Below are positions 26,732 through 34,602 of a stretch of DNA of 64,000 nt, one piece after another. This stretch comes from Candidatus Methylomirabilota bacterium (GTDB taxonomy: Bacteria > Methylomirabilota > Methylomirabilia > Methylomirabilales > Methylomirabilaceae). How positions within the stretch are numbered: position 1 is the stretch's first letter; each line of letters starts with the position of its first letter. The translations under genes and the position numbers were made by a program. The DNA is taken from assembly GCA_003104975.1 (NCBI GenBank), contig PQAM01000010.1, positions 236,575-300,574 on the forward strand. Reading direction: 5' to 3'. The notes under the pieces are model-generated. The model was given only the letters and a program-made list of their open reading frames with translations, was not told the origin of the DNA and did not search any database.

Positions 26732-28323
26732 CGCGACCGCTTGCGCCCCATGACGATCGATGTGCCGGAGATCAGAAACAGGCCCGGCACCACGACGACC
26801 AGCATCCAAAAGGCCATCCGCCCCTGCGTCGCGCTCAGGATGATCGGGGTGGTCCCGGCCTCCTGCGGTCGGATGGCGATCATCGCCTCCTCCTCGGCCA
26901 GCCAACTGATGCTGTTCAGGAAGAGATCCCGGTTACCTGAGAAGTGTAGGAAATTGTTGCTGGCAAACCCGGAGTTACCGTAGACCACCAGCCGGGCGAT
27001 CCTCGATTGCGTCTGTGCCCCCTGTTCCTGTCCGGCCTTTTCTGCCGTATGGGTACCCGAGGCTGCGGCGTCCGTCTGCGCGCCCTGGACCGTGGCGATG
27101 ACTCCTACCGGGACCGGTCCAGGCCGGTCCTGACCCTGTTCGAAGCTGAGCTGGCCGCGATTCAACTCGCCCTTGTCGGTCTCCGCCCAGCTCCCCGGTC
27201 CGGTCTCCCCGAGCTTCTGCACCGTCACCCCCTCCGGCAACGGTCTGGCGACATCAACCGAGCGCGCGAAGGGGAAGAGGGAGGCGAGGGTGAAGTTATG
27301 GGTGATTGCGTGCGGATAATAGGTTGAGACGATCGGCATCAGGTAGTCGCCGCCCATGGTGCGGGCGTACTGATCCACAATCACATCGTCGCCGACGGTG
27401 ATGCCGTATCGGGCCACAAACGCCTTGAGGTTGGGCGCCGCATACGGATCGAGTTGGATCAGGAGCTTGCCGCCCCGCTGGACAAACAGGTCCAGTGCCT
27501 GTAGCTCCGATTCGGCCAGATCGCGTTTCGGGCCGCTGATGACGAGCATCGCGGCGTCCTGTGGGACCTCCCGTTCCCGAAGCAGCAGCAGTTCTTTGAC
27601 CTGATAGTTAGCCTTCTCGATGGCCTCTTTGGCCTGCCGGTAACCGTTGCGCGATCCGTCTTCCAATTCGTTTTCGCCGTGCCCCTTGAGGAAATAGACG
27701 ATCCGTGGCCCTTCGCGCAGCAGCTTCAGCAGCCCGTTCGTCAGGCGCTCCTCGTCGACCTCCGGGATCTTCTCCTCCTTCTCCGGCATCTCCAGGATCG
27801 TGGTGCCGTAGGTGGCGATCCCGTACCGCTTGGCCTTGCCGGGATTCCTGTCGGGATCGACCACCTCAAAGCGGAACCGCGGCGAGAGATCGGCATATTG
27901 GCGTAAGAGTTCTTCGGCGGGTCGGCGCTCTGCCTGGTCGGCCCGGAAGAAGGCGGTCACCTGGACATCCTTGGTCAGGCCTTTGACGACCTTTCTGGTC
28001 TGATCGGCGAGGGTGTATCGCCTGCCTGCGGTCAGATCGAACCGCGTATTATGCCTGGCGGAGATGATCTCCACCAGACCGATAATCCCCAGTACCAGTA
28101 TCGTCATCAGACCGACATTCAATCCGGTCTTCGTGGAACGCCGATTCAGCCAAAGGGTGATCGTACCAAAGGCACGATAGACGCTAAGCAGGATGAGGAT
28201 CGCCCCGAGCAGGAGGACGCCCCCCGTCCATGCCTTCAGATCGGGTCGGATATTGTAGGCAATCCCGCCGGCAACAAGGAGGATGAGGCCGGACGGAAGG
28301 GCGAGGCGCGTCAGCTTATCCAT
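26728..28323 (-). CDS. GldG-like ABC transporter auxiliary membrane protein
   Basis: A 531-residue protein with about three N-terminal membrane helices, a large periplasmic domain containing the FFRADQ...VDPDRNP and GHGENEL patterns of the GldG/ABC_transp_aux family, and a C-terminal helix near residue 510. It is third in a four-gene minus-strand operon (GldA-like, GldF-like, this, DUF4340) with gaps of at most a few bases. Known only in outline: such systems are widespread, and the name comes from Bacteroidetes gliding genes. Gliding cannot be inferred here; export or envelope remodelling is more likely. Confidence 0.85.
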   Translation of the reverse strand: MDKLTRLALPSGLILLVAGGIAYNIRPDLKAWTGGVLLLGAILILLSVYRAFGTITLWLNRRSTKTGLNVGLMTILVLGIIGLVEIISARHNTRFDLTAGRRYTLADQTRKVVKGLTKDVQVTAFFRADQAERRPAEELLRQYADLSPRFRFEVVDPDRNPGKAKRYGIATYGTTILEMPEKEEKIPEVDEERLTNGLLKLLREGPRIVYFLKGHGENELEDGSRNGYRQAKEAIEKANYQVKELLLLREREVPQDAAMLVISGPKRDLAESELQALDLFVQRGGKLLIQLDPYAAPNLKAFVARYGITVGDDVIVDQYARTMGGDYLMPIVSTYYPHAITHNFTLASLFPFARSVDVARPLPEGVTVQKLGETGPGSWAETDKGELNRGQLSFEQGQDRPGPVPVGVIATVQGAQTDAAASGTHTAEKAGQEQGAQTQSRIARLVVYGNSGFASNNFLHFSGNRDLFLNSISWLAEEEAMIAIRPQEAGTTPIILSATQGRMAFWMLVVVVPGLFLISGTSIVMGRKRSR

Positions 28324-28326
28324 GGA

Positions 28327-29094
28327 TCAGCCTCTCCACCGTTTCGATTCCAGCGAGCGGAGTGTCAGGAAGAGGCAGAGCAGGGTAAAGTTGAGGTAGA
28401 AGATGACATCCCGACTTTCGATAGTCCCCTTGGCAAAGCTGTCGTAATGGTTGATGATCGATAAGTGCGAGAGGATGGGGCCCAGCGTCGGACCGGCCGC
28501 CTCGGTGGTCCACCCGATGACCCACAGCAACAGCAGGACGCCGAACGCCCCGACGGCGGCGACGACCTGGTTTTCGGTCAGGGACGAGGCCAGGAGCCCG
28601 AGCCCCAGAAAGGCCATCCCGAGGAGCAGCAGACCAAGATAGCCGCTGAAGATCAGTCCCCATTCCAGCGTGGCGAAAAAGCTGAGCAGCGCGATATCCA
28701 AGAGGCTGATTCCCAGCATGACCGAGTAGAGCGCCAACGCCGCCAGGAACTTCCCCAATAAGAGCTCCCAGTCCCTGATCGGATACGAGAACAGCAGCTC
28801 GATGGTCCCGCTCTTCTTCTCTTCCGAAAACAGGCGCATGGTGGCGGCCGGCATCAGCAGCAGCATCGTAATGGCGATATCCCGAAACAGCGGGCGAACG
28901 ATCCACTCGGAGGCGTTCAGGCTACGACCGAAGGTCGGGTTCATGGCGGCCTGCAGGCTGCTGAGCGAGAAGAAGGTGAGGAGGCCGTAGAAAAAGTAGC
29001 CCGAGATCAGCGCAAAGATGGTGAAGATCACGTAGGCGATCGGCGAGGCAAAGTAGGCCCGCCACTCCCGCTTGAAGATCGCCAGGACGTTCAT
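28327..29094 (-). CDS. ABC-2 type permease (GldF-like)
   Basis: A 255-residue membrane protein with six predicted helices of the ABC-2 permease type, starting FKREWRAYFASPIAYV, the usual N-terminal signature of GldF/NosY-like permeases. Its start overlaps the ATPase gene by four bases, and three bases separate its stop from the next gene. Expected role: membrane channel of the exporter powered by the ATPase encoded at 29091-30044. Confidence 0.88.
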   Translation of the reverse strand: MNVLAIFKREWRAYFASPIAYVIFTIFALISGYFFYGLLTFFSLSSLQAAMNPTFGRSLNASEWIVRPLFRDIAITMLLLMPAATMRLFSEEKKSGTIELLFSYPIRDWELLLGKFLAALALYSVMLGISLLDIALLSFFATLEWGLIFSGYLGLLLLGMAFLGLGLLASSLTENQVVAAVGAFGVLLLLWVIGWTTEAAGPTLGPILSHLSIINHYDSFAKGTIESRDVIFYLNFTLLCLFLTLRSLESKRWRG

Positions 29095-30044
29095 CCCTGC
29101 GCCTCCTGCGTCTCTTTGGTCACCAGGCGGACAAAAATCTCCTCCAGGCTCATATCGGCGGGCCGGAGCTCCAGCAGCCCCCAGCCGCGCTCAACGATCA
29201 GGCGCGATACCTCGCGGCGGAGATCGCACTTACGTTCCGACTCGACCACGAAGCAATGGGCGGTCTCATGGACCTCGTCATCGGCCATGACCCGCAGGAC
29301 GCCCGGAAGCTGGGTCAAGGCCATCCCGATCTGATCGACCGGGCCTTCCACCCTGATGCGCAGCTTGGTGGAACCCTGCAGTCCGACCGTCAAGTTCTCC
29401 GGCGTATCGACCGCCACGATCTGTCCGTTGTTGATGATGATCACCCGATGGCAGAGCATACTGACCTCGGGCAGGATATGGGTGGACAGGATGACCGTAC
29501 TCTGACCGGCCAGCTCCTTGATGAGCTGCCGGATTTCGATGATCTGCCTCGGGTCGAGGCCGATGGTCGGCTCGTCCAGGATGAGGACCTCGGGAGCGTT
29601 GAGCAGCGCCTGGGCGATCCCGACCCGTTGGCGATAGCCGCGAGACAGCGCCCCGATCAGGGTCCGCCGGACCTTCGCCACGCCGCACTTGTCCATGATG
29701 TCGCCGATCCGCTGGCGCCGCTTCCCGCGTTCCACACCCTTGACCTCGGCGACGAATGCCAGATAGTCGGCTACCTTCATATCGGTGTAGAGCGGCACGT
29801 TCTCCGGCAGATAGCCGATACGTCGCCGGACCTGGAGCGACTCGGTCAGGATATCGTAGCCGGCGACGCGGGCCGTCCCGCTGCTGGGCGGTAGACACCC
29901 CGTCAGGATCCGCATCGTGGTGGTCTTCCCGGCCCCGTTCGGGCCGAGAAACCCCACGACCTCGCCTTTCTCCACCGTAAAGGAGACGTCGCGAATGGCG
30001 GTATGCTTCTCGTAATATTTCGTCAGCCTGTCCGCTTCGATCAT
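29091..30044 (-). CDS. ABC transporter ATP-binding protein (GldA-like)
   Basis: A 317-residue ATPase with Walker A GPNGAGKT (34-41), an LSRGYRQR signature, Walker B LILDEPT, and a D-loop/H-switch ending in STHILPE. The C-terminal extension of about 95 residues is typical of ABC-2 exporters such as GldA and NatA. It is first in the operon; the upstream region (30045-30309) is shared with the divergent toxin-antitoxin genes and shows no obvious promoter. Expected role: energises the permease encoded next. The substrate is unknown. Confidence 0.9.
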   Translation of the reverse strand: MIEADRLTKYYEKHTAIRDVSFTVEKGEVVGFLGPNGAGKTTTMRILTGCLPPSSGTARVAGYDILTESLQVRRRIGYLPENVPLYTDMKVADYLAFVAEVKGVERGKRRQRIGDIMDKCGVAKVRRTLIGALSRGYRQRVGIAQALLNAPEVLILDEPTIGLDPRQIIEIRQLIKELAGQSTVILSTHILPEVSMLCHRVIIINNGQIVAVDTPENLTVGLQGSTKLRIRVEGPVDQIGMALTQLPGVLRVMADDEVHETAHCFVVESERKCDLRREVSRLIVERGWGLLELRPADMSLEEIFVRLVTKETQEAQG

Positions 30045-30309
30045 CGTCTCTCCCGTTGCCTGCCTGCTGCCGCTCGGCAGCCCGAACCCCGTCAGACCAT
30101 CGAATATTGTACACGATTATGCCGGCTGCCTGCAACGTCAGTGGGATTGACACGGACCTGCACCACATGCATAATTTCACCACTGGCCGGAAACTCGTCG
30201 CGGTGCCAGGCTTCTTCCGCTCGTTTCTTTCAAAGAGAATCGTTGAGACGGGTGAAGCTTTCGATCAAACGACGGGCAAGCGACTATCTTGCGGAAGGAG
30301 GTTCTTGTT

Positions 30310-30498
30310 ATGGCAGTTGGTGCAGCTAAAAAGATTACTCCGGATGACTACATCCTATCTGTCCTTTCTCCCGAGGACCGACTTGATGCAGCCTTCAAAA
30401 TTGCCGGGGAGGCGTTCAAGAAGACTGAACTGACAATAAAGGACATTGAGAATGCCGTACGATCGGTAAGGAGAAAGGCATACGAAAAAAAGAGATAG
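30310..30498 (+). CDS. Putative antitoxin of a PIN-type toxin-antitoxin pair
   Basis: A 62-residue, charged, helical protein. AAGGAGG sits nine bases before ATG 30310. It immediately precedes a PIN-domain toxin of the TIGR00305 type, the common order for such pairs. No named antitoxin fold is recognised (no RHH or AbrB motif), so the call rests on position and size. Confidence 0.6.
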   Translation: MAVGAAKKITPDDYILSVLSPEDRLDAAFKIAGEAFKKTELTIKDIENAVRSVRRKAYEKKR

Positions 30499-30517
30499 GG
30501 TTGTCATCGATACCGGC

Positions 30518-30901
30518 GTGTTGGTATCAGCCTTTGCCTTCAAGGGTACTCCTGCCAAAGCGATAACGAAGGCGTTCAGGGAAGCAGATATTTGTGTTTC
30601 ACCGGCACTGCTTCAGGAATATCGGCAGACGCCCATCAAGCTTGAAGCACAAAAGAAGATTACTCACAAACAGATGCAAGCGCTCATTGCGGGCATTGCT
30701 GCCGTTGTGTCACGCGCAAAGATTGTCTATCCTGCGGAAGGCCTCTCGCTCTCCCGGGACCCCAAAGATAACGTGGTACTCGAATGCTGCCACGCCGCAA
30801 AGGCCGGGATATTAATTACCGGGGATAACGACCTTCTCGATATTGCTGATTTATCCTTTGATCTCAGGATCGTGAGACCGCAAACCTTCATTCAAGACTG
30901 A
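30518..30901 (+). CDS. PIN-domain toxin (TIGR00305-like) with doubtful start
   Basis: A PIN ribonuclease-fold protein: LVSAFAFKG, LLQEY, SRDPKDN and TGDNDLL carry the later acidic residues. The first conserved acid lies in VVIDTGV, encoded at 30500-30520. There is no ATG, GTG or TTG between the upstream in-frame stop (30467) and this motif. The first normal start, GTG 30518, would cut off the catalytic Asp. Either a rare start codon is used, translation re-enters from the antitoxin gene by frameshift, or the toxin is inactive. It ends at TGA 30899-30901. Confidence 0.6.
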   Translation: MLVSAFAFKGTPAKAITKAFREADICVSPALLQEYRQTPIKLEAQKKITHKQMQALIAGIAAVVSRAKIVYPAEGLSLSRDPKDNVVLECCHAAKAGILITGDNDLLDIADLSFDLRIVRPQTFIQD

Positions 30902-31001
30902 AGCTATTCGAGTCTCAGGCGGCCGGTGGCGATCATGTACCACTTGCGGGGTTACGAACCGCCTGTGATCTGCACGCCTGAAGAATTGATGGGGAAGTAG
31001 C

Positions 31002-31178
31002 ATGTGGAAAGACCCAATTGTTGAAGAAGTGAGAAAGATCCGGCAGAGACATGCGGCGAAGTTTAACTACGACCTGGATGCCATTTGTCGCGACCTGCAG
31101 GAACAAGAGCAAAAAAGTAGTCGTAAGGTCGTGTCTCTACCAGCGAAAAAACCCGCTCGTCGCGCCAAGACCGGCTGA
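31002..31178 (+). CDS. Small conserved hypothetical protein
   Basis: A 58-residue protein starting MWKDPIVEEVRKIRQRHAAK, acidic-basic and helical, with a Lys/Arg-rich tail. Small proteins beginning with W-x-DPIVEEVR and containing FNYDLDAI are common next to toxin-antitoxin genes in many bacteria (from memory). No function is known. The ATG overlaps no other gene, and GGGGAAG lies just upstream. Confidence 0.65.
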   Translation: MWKDPIVEEVRKIRQRHAAKFNYDLDAICRDLQEQEQKSSRKVVSLPAKKPARRAKTG

Positions 31179-31285
31179 CTAGGGGTTAACACGTCTAACC
31201 ATTGGGTCAAGGCGAGGCCAAGCGGTTACAGTCCTTCGGGGGCAAGGAGCCCAAAGAGGCTACGCTGTTTTCCAATGGTGAGTCC

Positions 31286-31657
31286 ATGAAGCAGCGCCAT
31301 CCATCACGTCTGCTGCTCTCGGAGGTGCCCGGGAGCCAGAGGCAACGGCTAGAACTGTTTGCGCTTGTGAACCTTGGGCTTGTCCAATCATTGGCCAGCG
31401 GGTTGCTCAGTCCCACTGAAGCGGTGGAATGTTTTTACCACGCCGATAATTGCCTCTTCGTCCGGAAAACTCTTCGGAAGAAGGAGGCTGATGCCGTGAT
31501 GAGTCGGGGGACCCAGTTACCCGATCTGTTTGAGTGCTTGCCCGCAGAGGAGGCGCGACGCGAGTTCTATCACGAACTGGAGACGATACGCGCTCTCTGT
31601 CTGAAGCTTCTCGGTCAGAAGCGATCCCCAGCGGTTACTGACCGTGCCGTGGCATAG
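31286..31657 (+). CDS. Hypothetical protein
   Basis: A 123-residue, mostly helical protein with no recognised motif; the sequence LVNLGLVQSLASGLLSPTEAVE suggests a compact helical bundle. The reading frame is open further upstream (to about 31202), but ATG 31286 gives the more protein-like N-terminus; neither start has a clear ribosome site. It lies in the accessory island next to toxin-antitoxin genes and could be a remnant. Confidence 0.4.
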   Translation: MKQRHPSRLLLSEVPGSQRQRLELFALVNLGLVQSLASGLLSPTEAVECFYHADNCLFVRKTLRKKEADAVMSRGTQLPDLFECLPAEEARREFYHELETIRALCLKLLGQKRSPAVTDRAVA

Positions 31658-31761
31658 AATCTCGACGAACTTTTCGCTCCAGAGATGTCATCGCTCATGC
31701 CGCTCTACGAGGGGTTGGTGAAAACCGATACGCCGATCGGACCCGCACCCAATTGTTCCGC

Positions 31762-31808
31762 CGTCATTCCGGCCAAGCCCGCATCGCGGGCGCGAGCCGG
31801 AATCCAGG
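31762..31808. repeat. Interspersed palindromic repeat, copy A
   Basis: A 47-base element beginning CGTCATTCC and ending GGAATCCAGG, with an inner GCCCGC...GCGGGC inverted repeat. A second copy in opposite orientation is at 33726-33772, and a shorter relative is at 59872-59902. In translation it gives the VIPAKPA string often seen in wrongly predicted proteins, a sign of a REP-like mobile repeat. The 350 bases around it (31658-32007) hold no gene. Confidence 0.7.
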
Positions 31809-32007
31809 AACACCTCATCCCCTGCCCCCATGTGGGGATGAGGATGAGGGGACTTCGATGCAATGACAATATATGGGGTACCCACCTCTTCGCCGAACGT
31901 CTAACTCGGAATACTGGCGTTTGTTTTATCCTCCCAATAAAGATATCACTTGCTAAGTACCGAATAACACACTTGTCTCCGGGCTAGCTCCTGATAGCGG
32001 CGGCAAT

Positions 32008-32474
32008 GTGAATTTGCATGTGAAGTCCGACGACTACGCGTACCGCTTCACAGAGGTGCCTGGCGTGTCGTTGCGGCCGTTCTATAACGCCTACGGACAG
32101 ATGGATTCTACGACCGCTACGATCGAGGCTGATCTCGACTCTCTGTCACTAGAGGAAGAGCGATTCGAGGGAACGAAGAAGTCGCACCTGAGCAACTACT
32201 TCGAACGCAATCCAAGCTGCGGGCGGATGCTGTCCGGATTCACGGAATCACCTGCATGGCGTGTGGATTCGACTTCTCAGAAGTCTACGGTCATCGCGGC
32301 GAAGGCTACATTGAGGTGCATCACGCCCTTCCGGTGAGCGAACTCGGCGGAGCGGCGAGCGTGAATCCCGAAACAGACATGGTTGTTGTTTGCGCGAACT
32401 GCCATCGGATGATTCATCGTCGTCGGGACGACCCGCTCACGCTTACCGCCCTGAGAGACTTACTGGACCGCTAA
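32008..32474 (+). pseudogene. HNH endonuclease, frameshifted
   Basis: The first part (32008 to about 32220) encodes RFTEVPGVSLRPFYNAYGQM and ...SNYFERNP. The second part, in another frame (about 32221-32474), encodes KLRADAVRIHGITCMACGFDF, then EVHHALPVSELG, DMVVVCANCHRMIHRR: a complete HNH core with both CxxC-type zinc cysteines. One missing base near 32218 (AATCCAAGCTG where NPKL is expected) joins the two parts. The upstream frame also breaks again before 31970. This looks like a decayed restriction-type HNH nuclease; a sequencing slip could explain only the central shift. Confidence 0.65.
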
Positions 32475-32797
32475 TCTGCCGCCCCTCCGATGTGGCTAAT
32501 AAGCGGATCGAGTAGACGGCGCGAGACGTGTGGTGAAGAGCGGTGCTTGACCGCTGCTCATCCGCAACACGTTAGCCCGCTGCTTCTAATGTGAAATTAC
32601 GCGAACTGGGCTGCCGCTACTCGCCGTTGGGTGGCAAGAGCCTGAGCGACGCATCCGCGAATCCAGGCTTCGGGAGTGGACGTCGTGGTGGTTTAAGCAG
32701 GGATGTTTACATCTCCCAGGAAGCGGACGAAGGGGAGGGTGCGGAACAAGGGATCCGTGGCGTGTATCAAGATTATGCAATCTGTCAATACCGCGAA
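32475..32797. other. Gene-free stretch in the accessory island
   Basis: About 320 bases between the broken nuclease and the broken toxin. No coding pattern on either strand and no clear hairpin or promoter were found. Confidence 0.4.
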
Positions 32798-33171
32798 TTA
32801 CATCCCCGCGATAGGTAAGGAGCGGATGCGAATGCGTGCCGCCTCAAAGACGACGACGCTTCCCTGATCGATAGCGTCTTGAAGATCCGGCAGGTTCCTG
32901 AGAAGCAGCTTTACCTGTGCCTCCGGGCGACGGGGTGAGGTCATGCGAAAGAGGATCACGGAGGGGCGAGTAGTTTCCCGAAGCGCGAGGAGGGTTCCGA
33001 AATCGGTGTCCGCTGACACTACGGTACGCGACTCGATGGCGGCGCGGTCAAAGATCTCTTCTCATCGGCGGTGTGTAATCCATGCTCGCGCACATGCACC
33101 GCATCGTGTCCGGCATTGCGTAGTCCGTCCGCTATGAGTGGCGAGAGCGCGTTGTCAACAAGGAATCTCAA
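32798..33171 (-). pseudogene. DUF5615 PIN-like toxin, frameshifted
   Basis: From TTG 33171 the first frame reads [16 protein letters not shown] then [16 protein letters not shown]. The match then jumps frame near 33058 and continues [21 protein letters not shown] ... FRMTSPRRPEAQ to 32798. One base is missing (or two extra) at GATGAGAAGAGATC. The start overlaps the stop of the DUF433 antitoxin gene (TTGA), the normal layout of this pair. The nuclease-like toxin is therefore probably inactive while the antitoxin is intact. Confidence 0.72.
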
Positions 33172-33398
33172 GGGTTCGTGACGAGCGGCAGCTCGCGCTC
33201 CCGCAGCGCCTCGGTTGCGTACTGGAGCGCCTCACGGATGTCTTCCCGTTCGAGGTCAGGAAACGCGGCGAGAATCTGATCCTCAGGCATCCCGTCAGCT
33301 ACCATCGCGACCACGGTGGCCACGGGTATGCGCAACTCCCGGATGCAGGGTACGCCGCCCATCTGTCTGGGGCTGATCGTAATGCGCGTAAACTTCAC
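33168..33398 (-). CDS. DUF433 antitoxin
   Basis: A 76-residue protein of the DUF433 family: [20 protein letters not shown] followed by a winged-helix-like [16 protein letters not shown] segment. GTG 33398 is chosen because GGGAGG lies eight bases before it; GTG 33407 is too close to that site. Known from family: neutralises a DUF5615 PIN-like toxin encoded downstream. Here that partner (32798-33171) is frameshifted. Confidence 0.8.
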   Translation of the reverse strand: MKFTRITISPRQMGGVPCIRELRIPVATVVAMVADGMPEDQILAAFPDLEREDIREALQYATEALRERELPLVTNP

Positions 33399-33725
33399 CG
33401 TTCTCACCTCCCGACTTCAGGTTACGCATCCTACCGTAGGACTACAAGTTCCTCGACATGACAATGCTAACGCCTTTATTCCTTCTGCACAAGGTTTGGT
33501 TTACGGCCTAAGCATAGAGCAGCCGCGCGACGCGTTCCGTTGTTTGCCGTGGGTTCTACGCCTCCTCACCCCCAACCCTTTCCGCACCCAAAGGGTACCC
33601 GGGAGGCGAGGGGGAAGGCAGCGCTTTCATCTCCATGAGTGCACTAGCGGCGCATGCGGTATTCCAGTGAAGCTTATCCCTGCGGGCTGTAAGCGGGGAG
33701 CGGGACTCCAGAACTCGCGCTATTC

Positions 33726-33772
33726 CCTGGATTCTCGTTCGCGCCCGCTGTGCGGGCTTGGCTGGAATGACG
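33726..33772. repeat. Interspersed palindromic repeat, copy B (inverted)
   Basis: This is the reverse complement of the element at 31762-31808 with several substitutions (CCTGGATTC ... GGAATGACG). It lies in the gene-free stretch 33408-33850, which otherwise shows no coding signal. The two copies bracket about 2 kb of decayed nuclease and toxin genes. Confidence 0.7.
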
Positions 33773-33850
33773 TCGGAAAAATATACAACGAATTTCACAC
33801 GCGCGACACTAAGGGGGGGAAGCTCTTCTAGGGGGGCCCAGACGATGAGG

Positions 33851-34252
33851 TTACCGGGCCATAGGCGAACGAGGCGGGGCATAGAGTCGAAGACCGGGAA
33901 TGAGCTTGAAATGCGAATCGAGAGTATAGACCTGGCACCGATGCTCGATGGCCAGGATCCCGATGATCAGGTCGGACAGCGGAAGCGTGACGCCTTTCTG
34001 TCGGAGCGACGCCGACAGCTCTCCAACTCGCTTCCAGGTTATGAAGCTGGTATCCAGAAAGCGGAGACCAGTGAGATGTGAGAGGATGGTATCGGCCTCG
34101 TCAGAGGAGCGGCATCCCTGGAGTAGTTCAGCCACTACCACGCCCACAAGGGCGACCTGTTCGGTGCGAATGAGGGTCCGGAGGCCGGCACGCGCCGGCT
34201 CGCTCCCCCCTTTGAAATATTCGATCCAGAGAGATGTGTCAGCGATGACCAC
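33851..34252 (-). CDS. vapC: VapC-type PIN-domain toxin
   Basis: A 133-residue PIN ribonuclease. IADTSLWIEYF gives the first Asp (Asp5), VVVAELLQG the Glu, and LPLSDLIIG plus YTLDSHF the later acids. It overlaps the VapB gene by 14 bases. Known role: cleaves specific tRNA or rRNA when freed from VapB. It appears intact, with all four acidic positions. Confidence 0.88.
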   Translation of the reverse strand: MVIADTSLWIEYFKGGSEPARAGLRTLIRTEQVALVGVVVAELLQGCRSSDEADTILSHLTGLRFLDTSFITWKRVGELSASLRQKGVTLPLSDLIIGILAIEHRCQVYTLDSHFKLIPGLRLYAPPRSPMAR

Positions 34253-34478
34253 GCCAGCGTCTCTCGCGTTCGGCCTGAGTCTTCAGTTCCTGTTCTTCGA
34301 GCTTACGCCAATCGAGGTCCAGGTGAACCTTCCCCTCCAGGGCGAGTAATCCCTCAATCTTCTTCCTCCGAAGAAATTCAGAGATCGCCAGGTGGATAGC
34401 CTCTCGCTTCCGCTTAACCCCTGACACGTGCATCAGCTCCGTAACCAGCTCGTCATCCAGATTGATCGTCGTGCGCAT
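34239..34478 (-). CDS. vapB: VapB-type antitoxin (ribbon-helix-helix)
   Basis: A 79-residue protein with N-terminal MRTTINLDDELVTEL, the beta-strand and helix of VapB/RHH antitoxins, followed by a linker and a basic C-terminal toxin-binding helix. The ATG at 34478 has AAGGAGG eight bases before it; the GTG three codons upstream overlaps that site. It forms an operon with the PIN toxin downstream and likely represses its own promoter. Confidence 0.85.
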   Translation of the reverse strand: MRTTINLDDELVTELMHVSGVKRKREAIHLAISEFLRRKKIEGLLALEGKVHLDLDWRKLEEQELKTQAERERRWRGHR

Positions 34479-34602
34479 CGTAAGCACCTCCTTCTGATGA
34501 CTATATTGTATGCTTGTCTACGCTGCCGTCAAGGGAATCCGGCGAGCGGCACTCCGCAGAGCGCGTACTACGCAGGTGGATAGTGTTTTCGGATATATGC
34601 GA

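Noticed and set aside
30902..31001. Short frame ending MYHLRGYEPPVICTPEELMGK after the PIN toxin
   Set aside because: It resembles the last strand of PIN-type proteins but is too short to call; possibly a remnant.
33556..33882. 108-codon minus-strand frame overlapping repeat copy B
   Set aside because: Most of it is the translated repeat (VIPAKPA) and low-complexity sequence.
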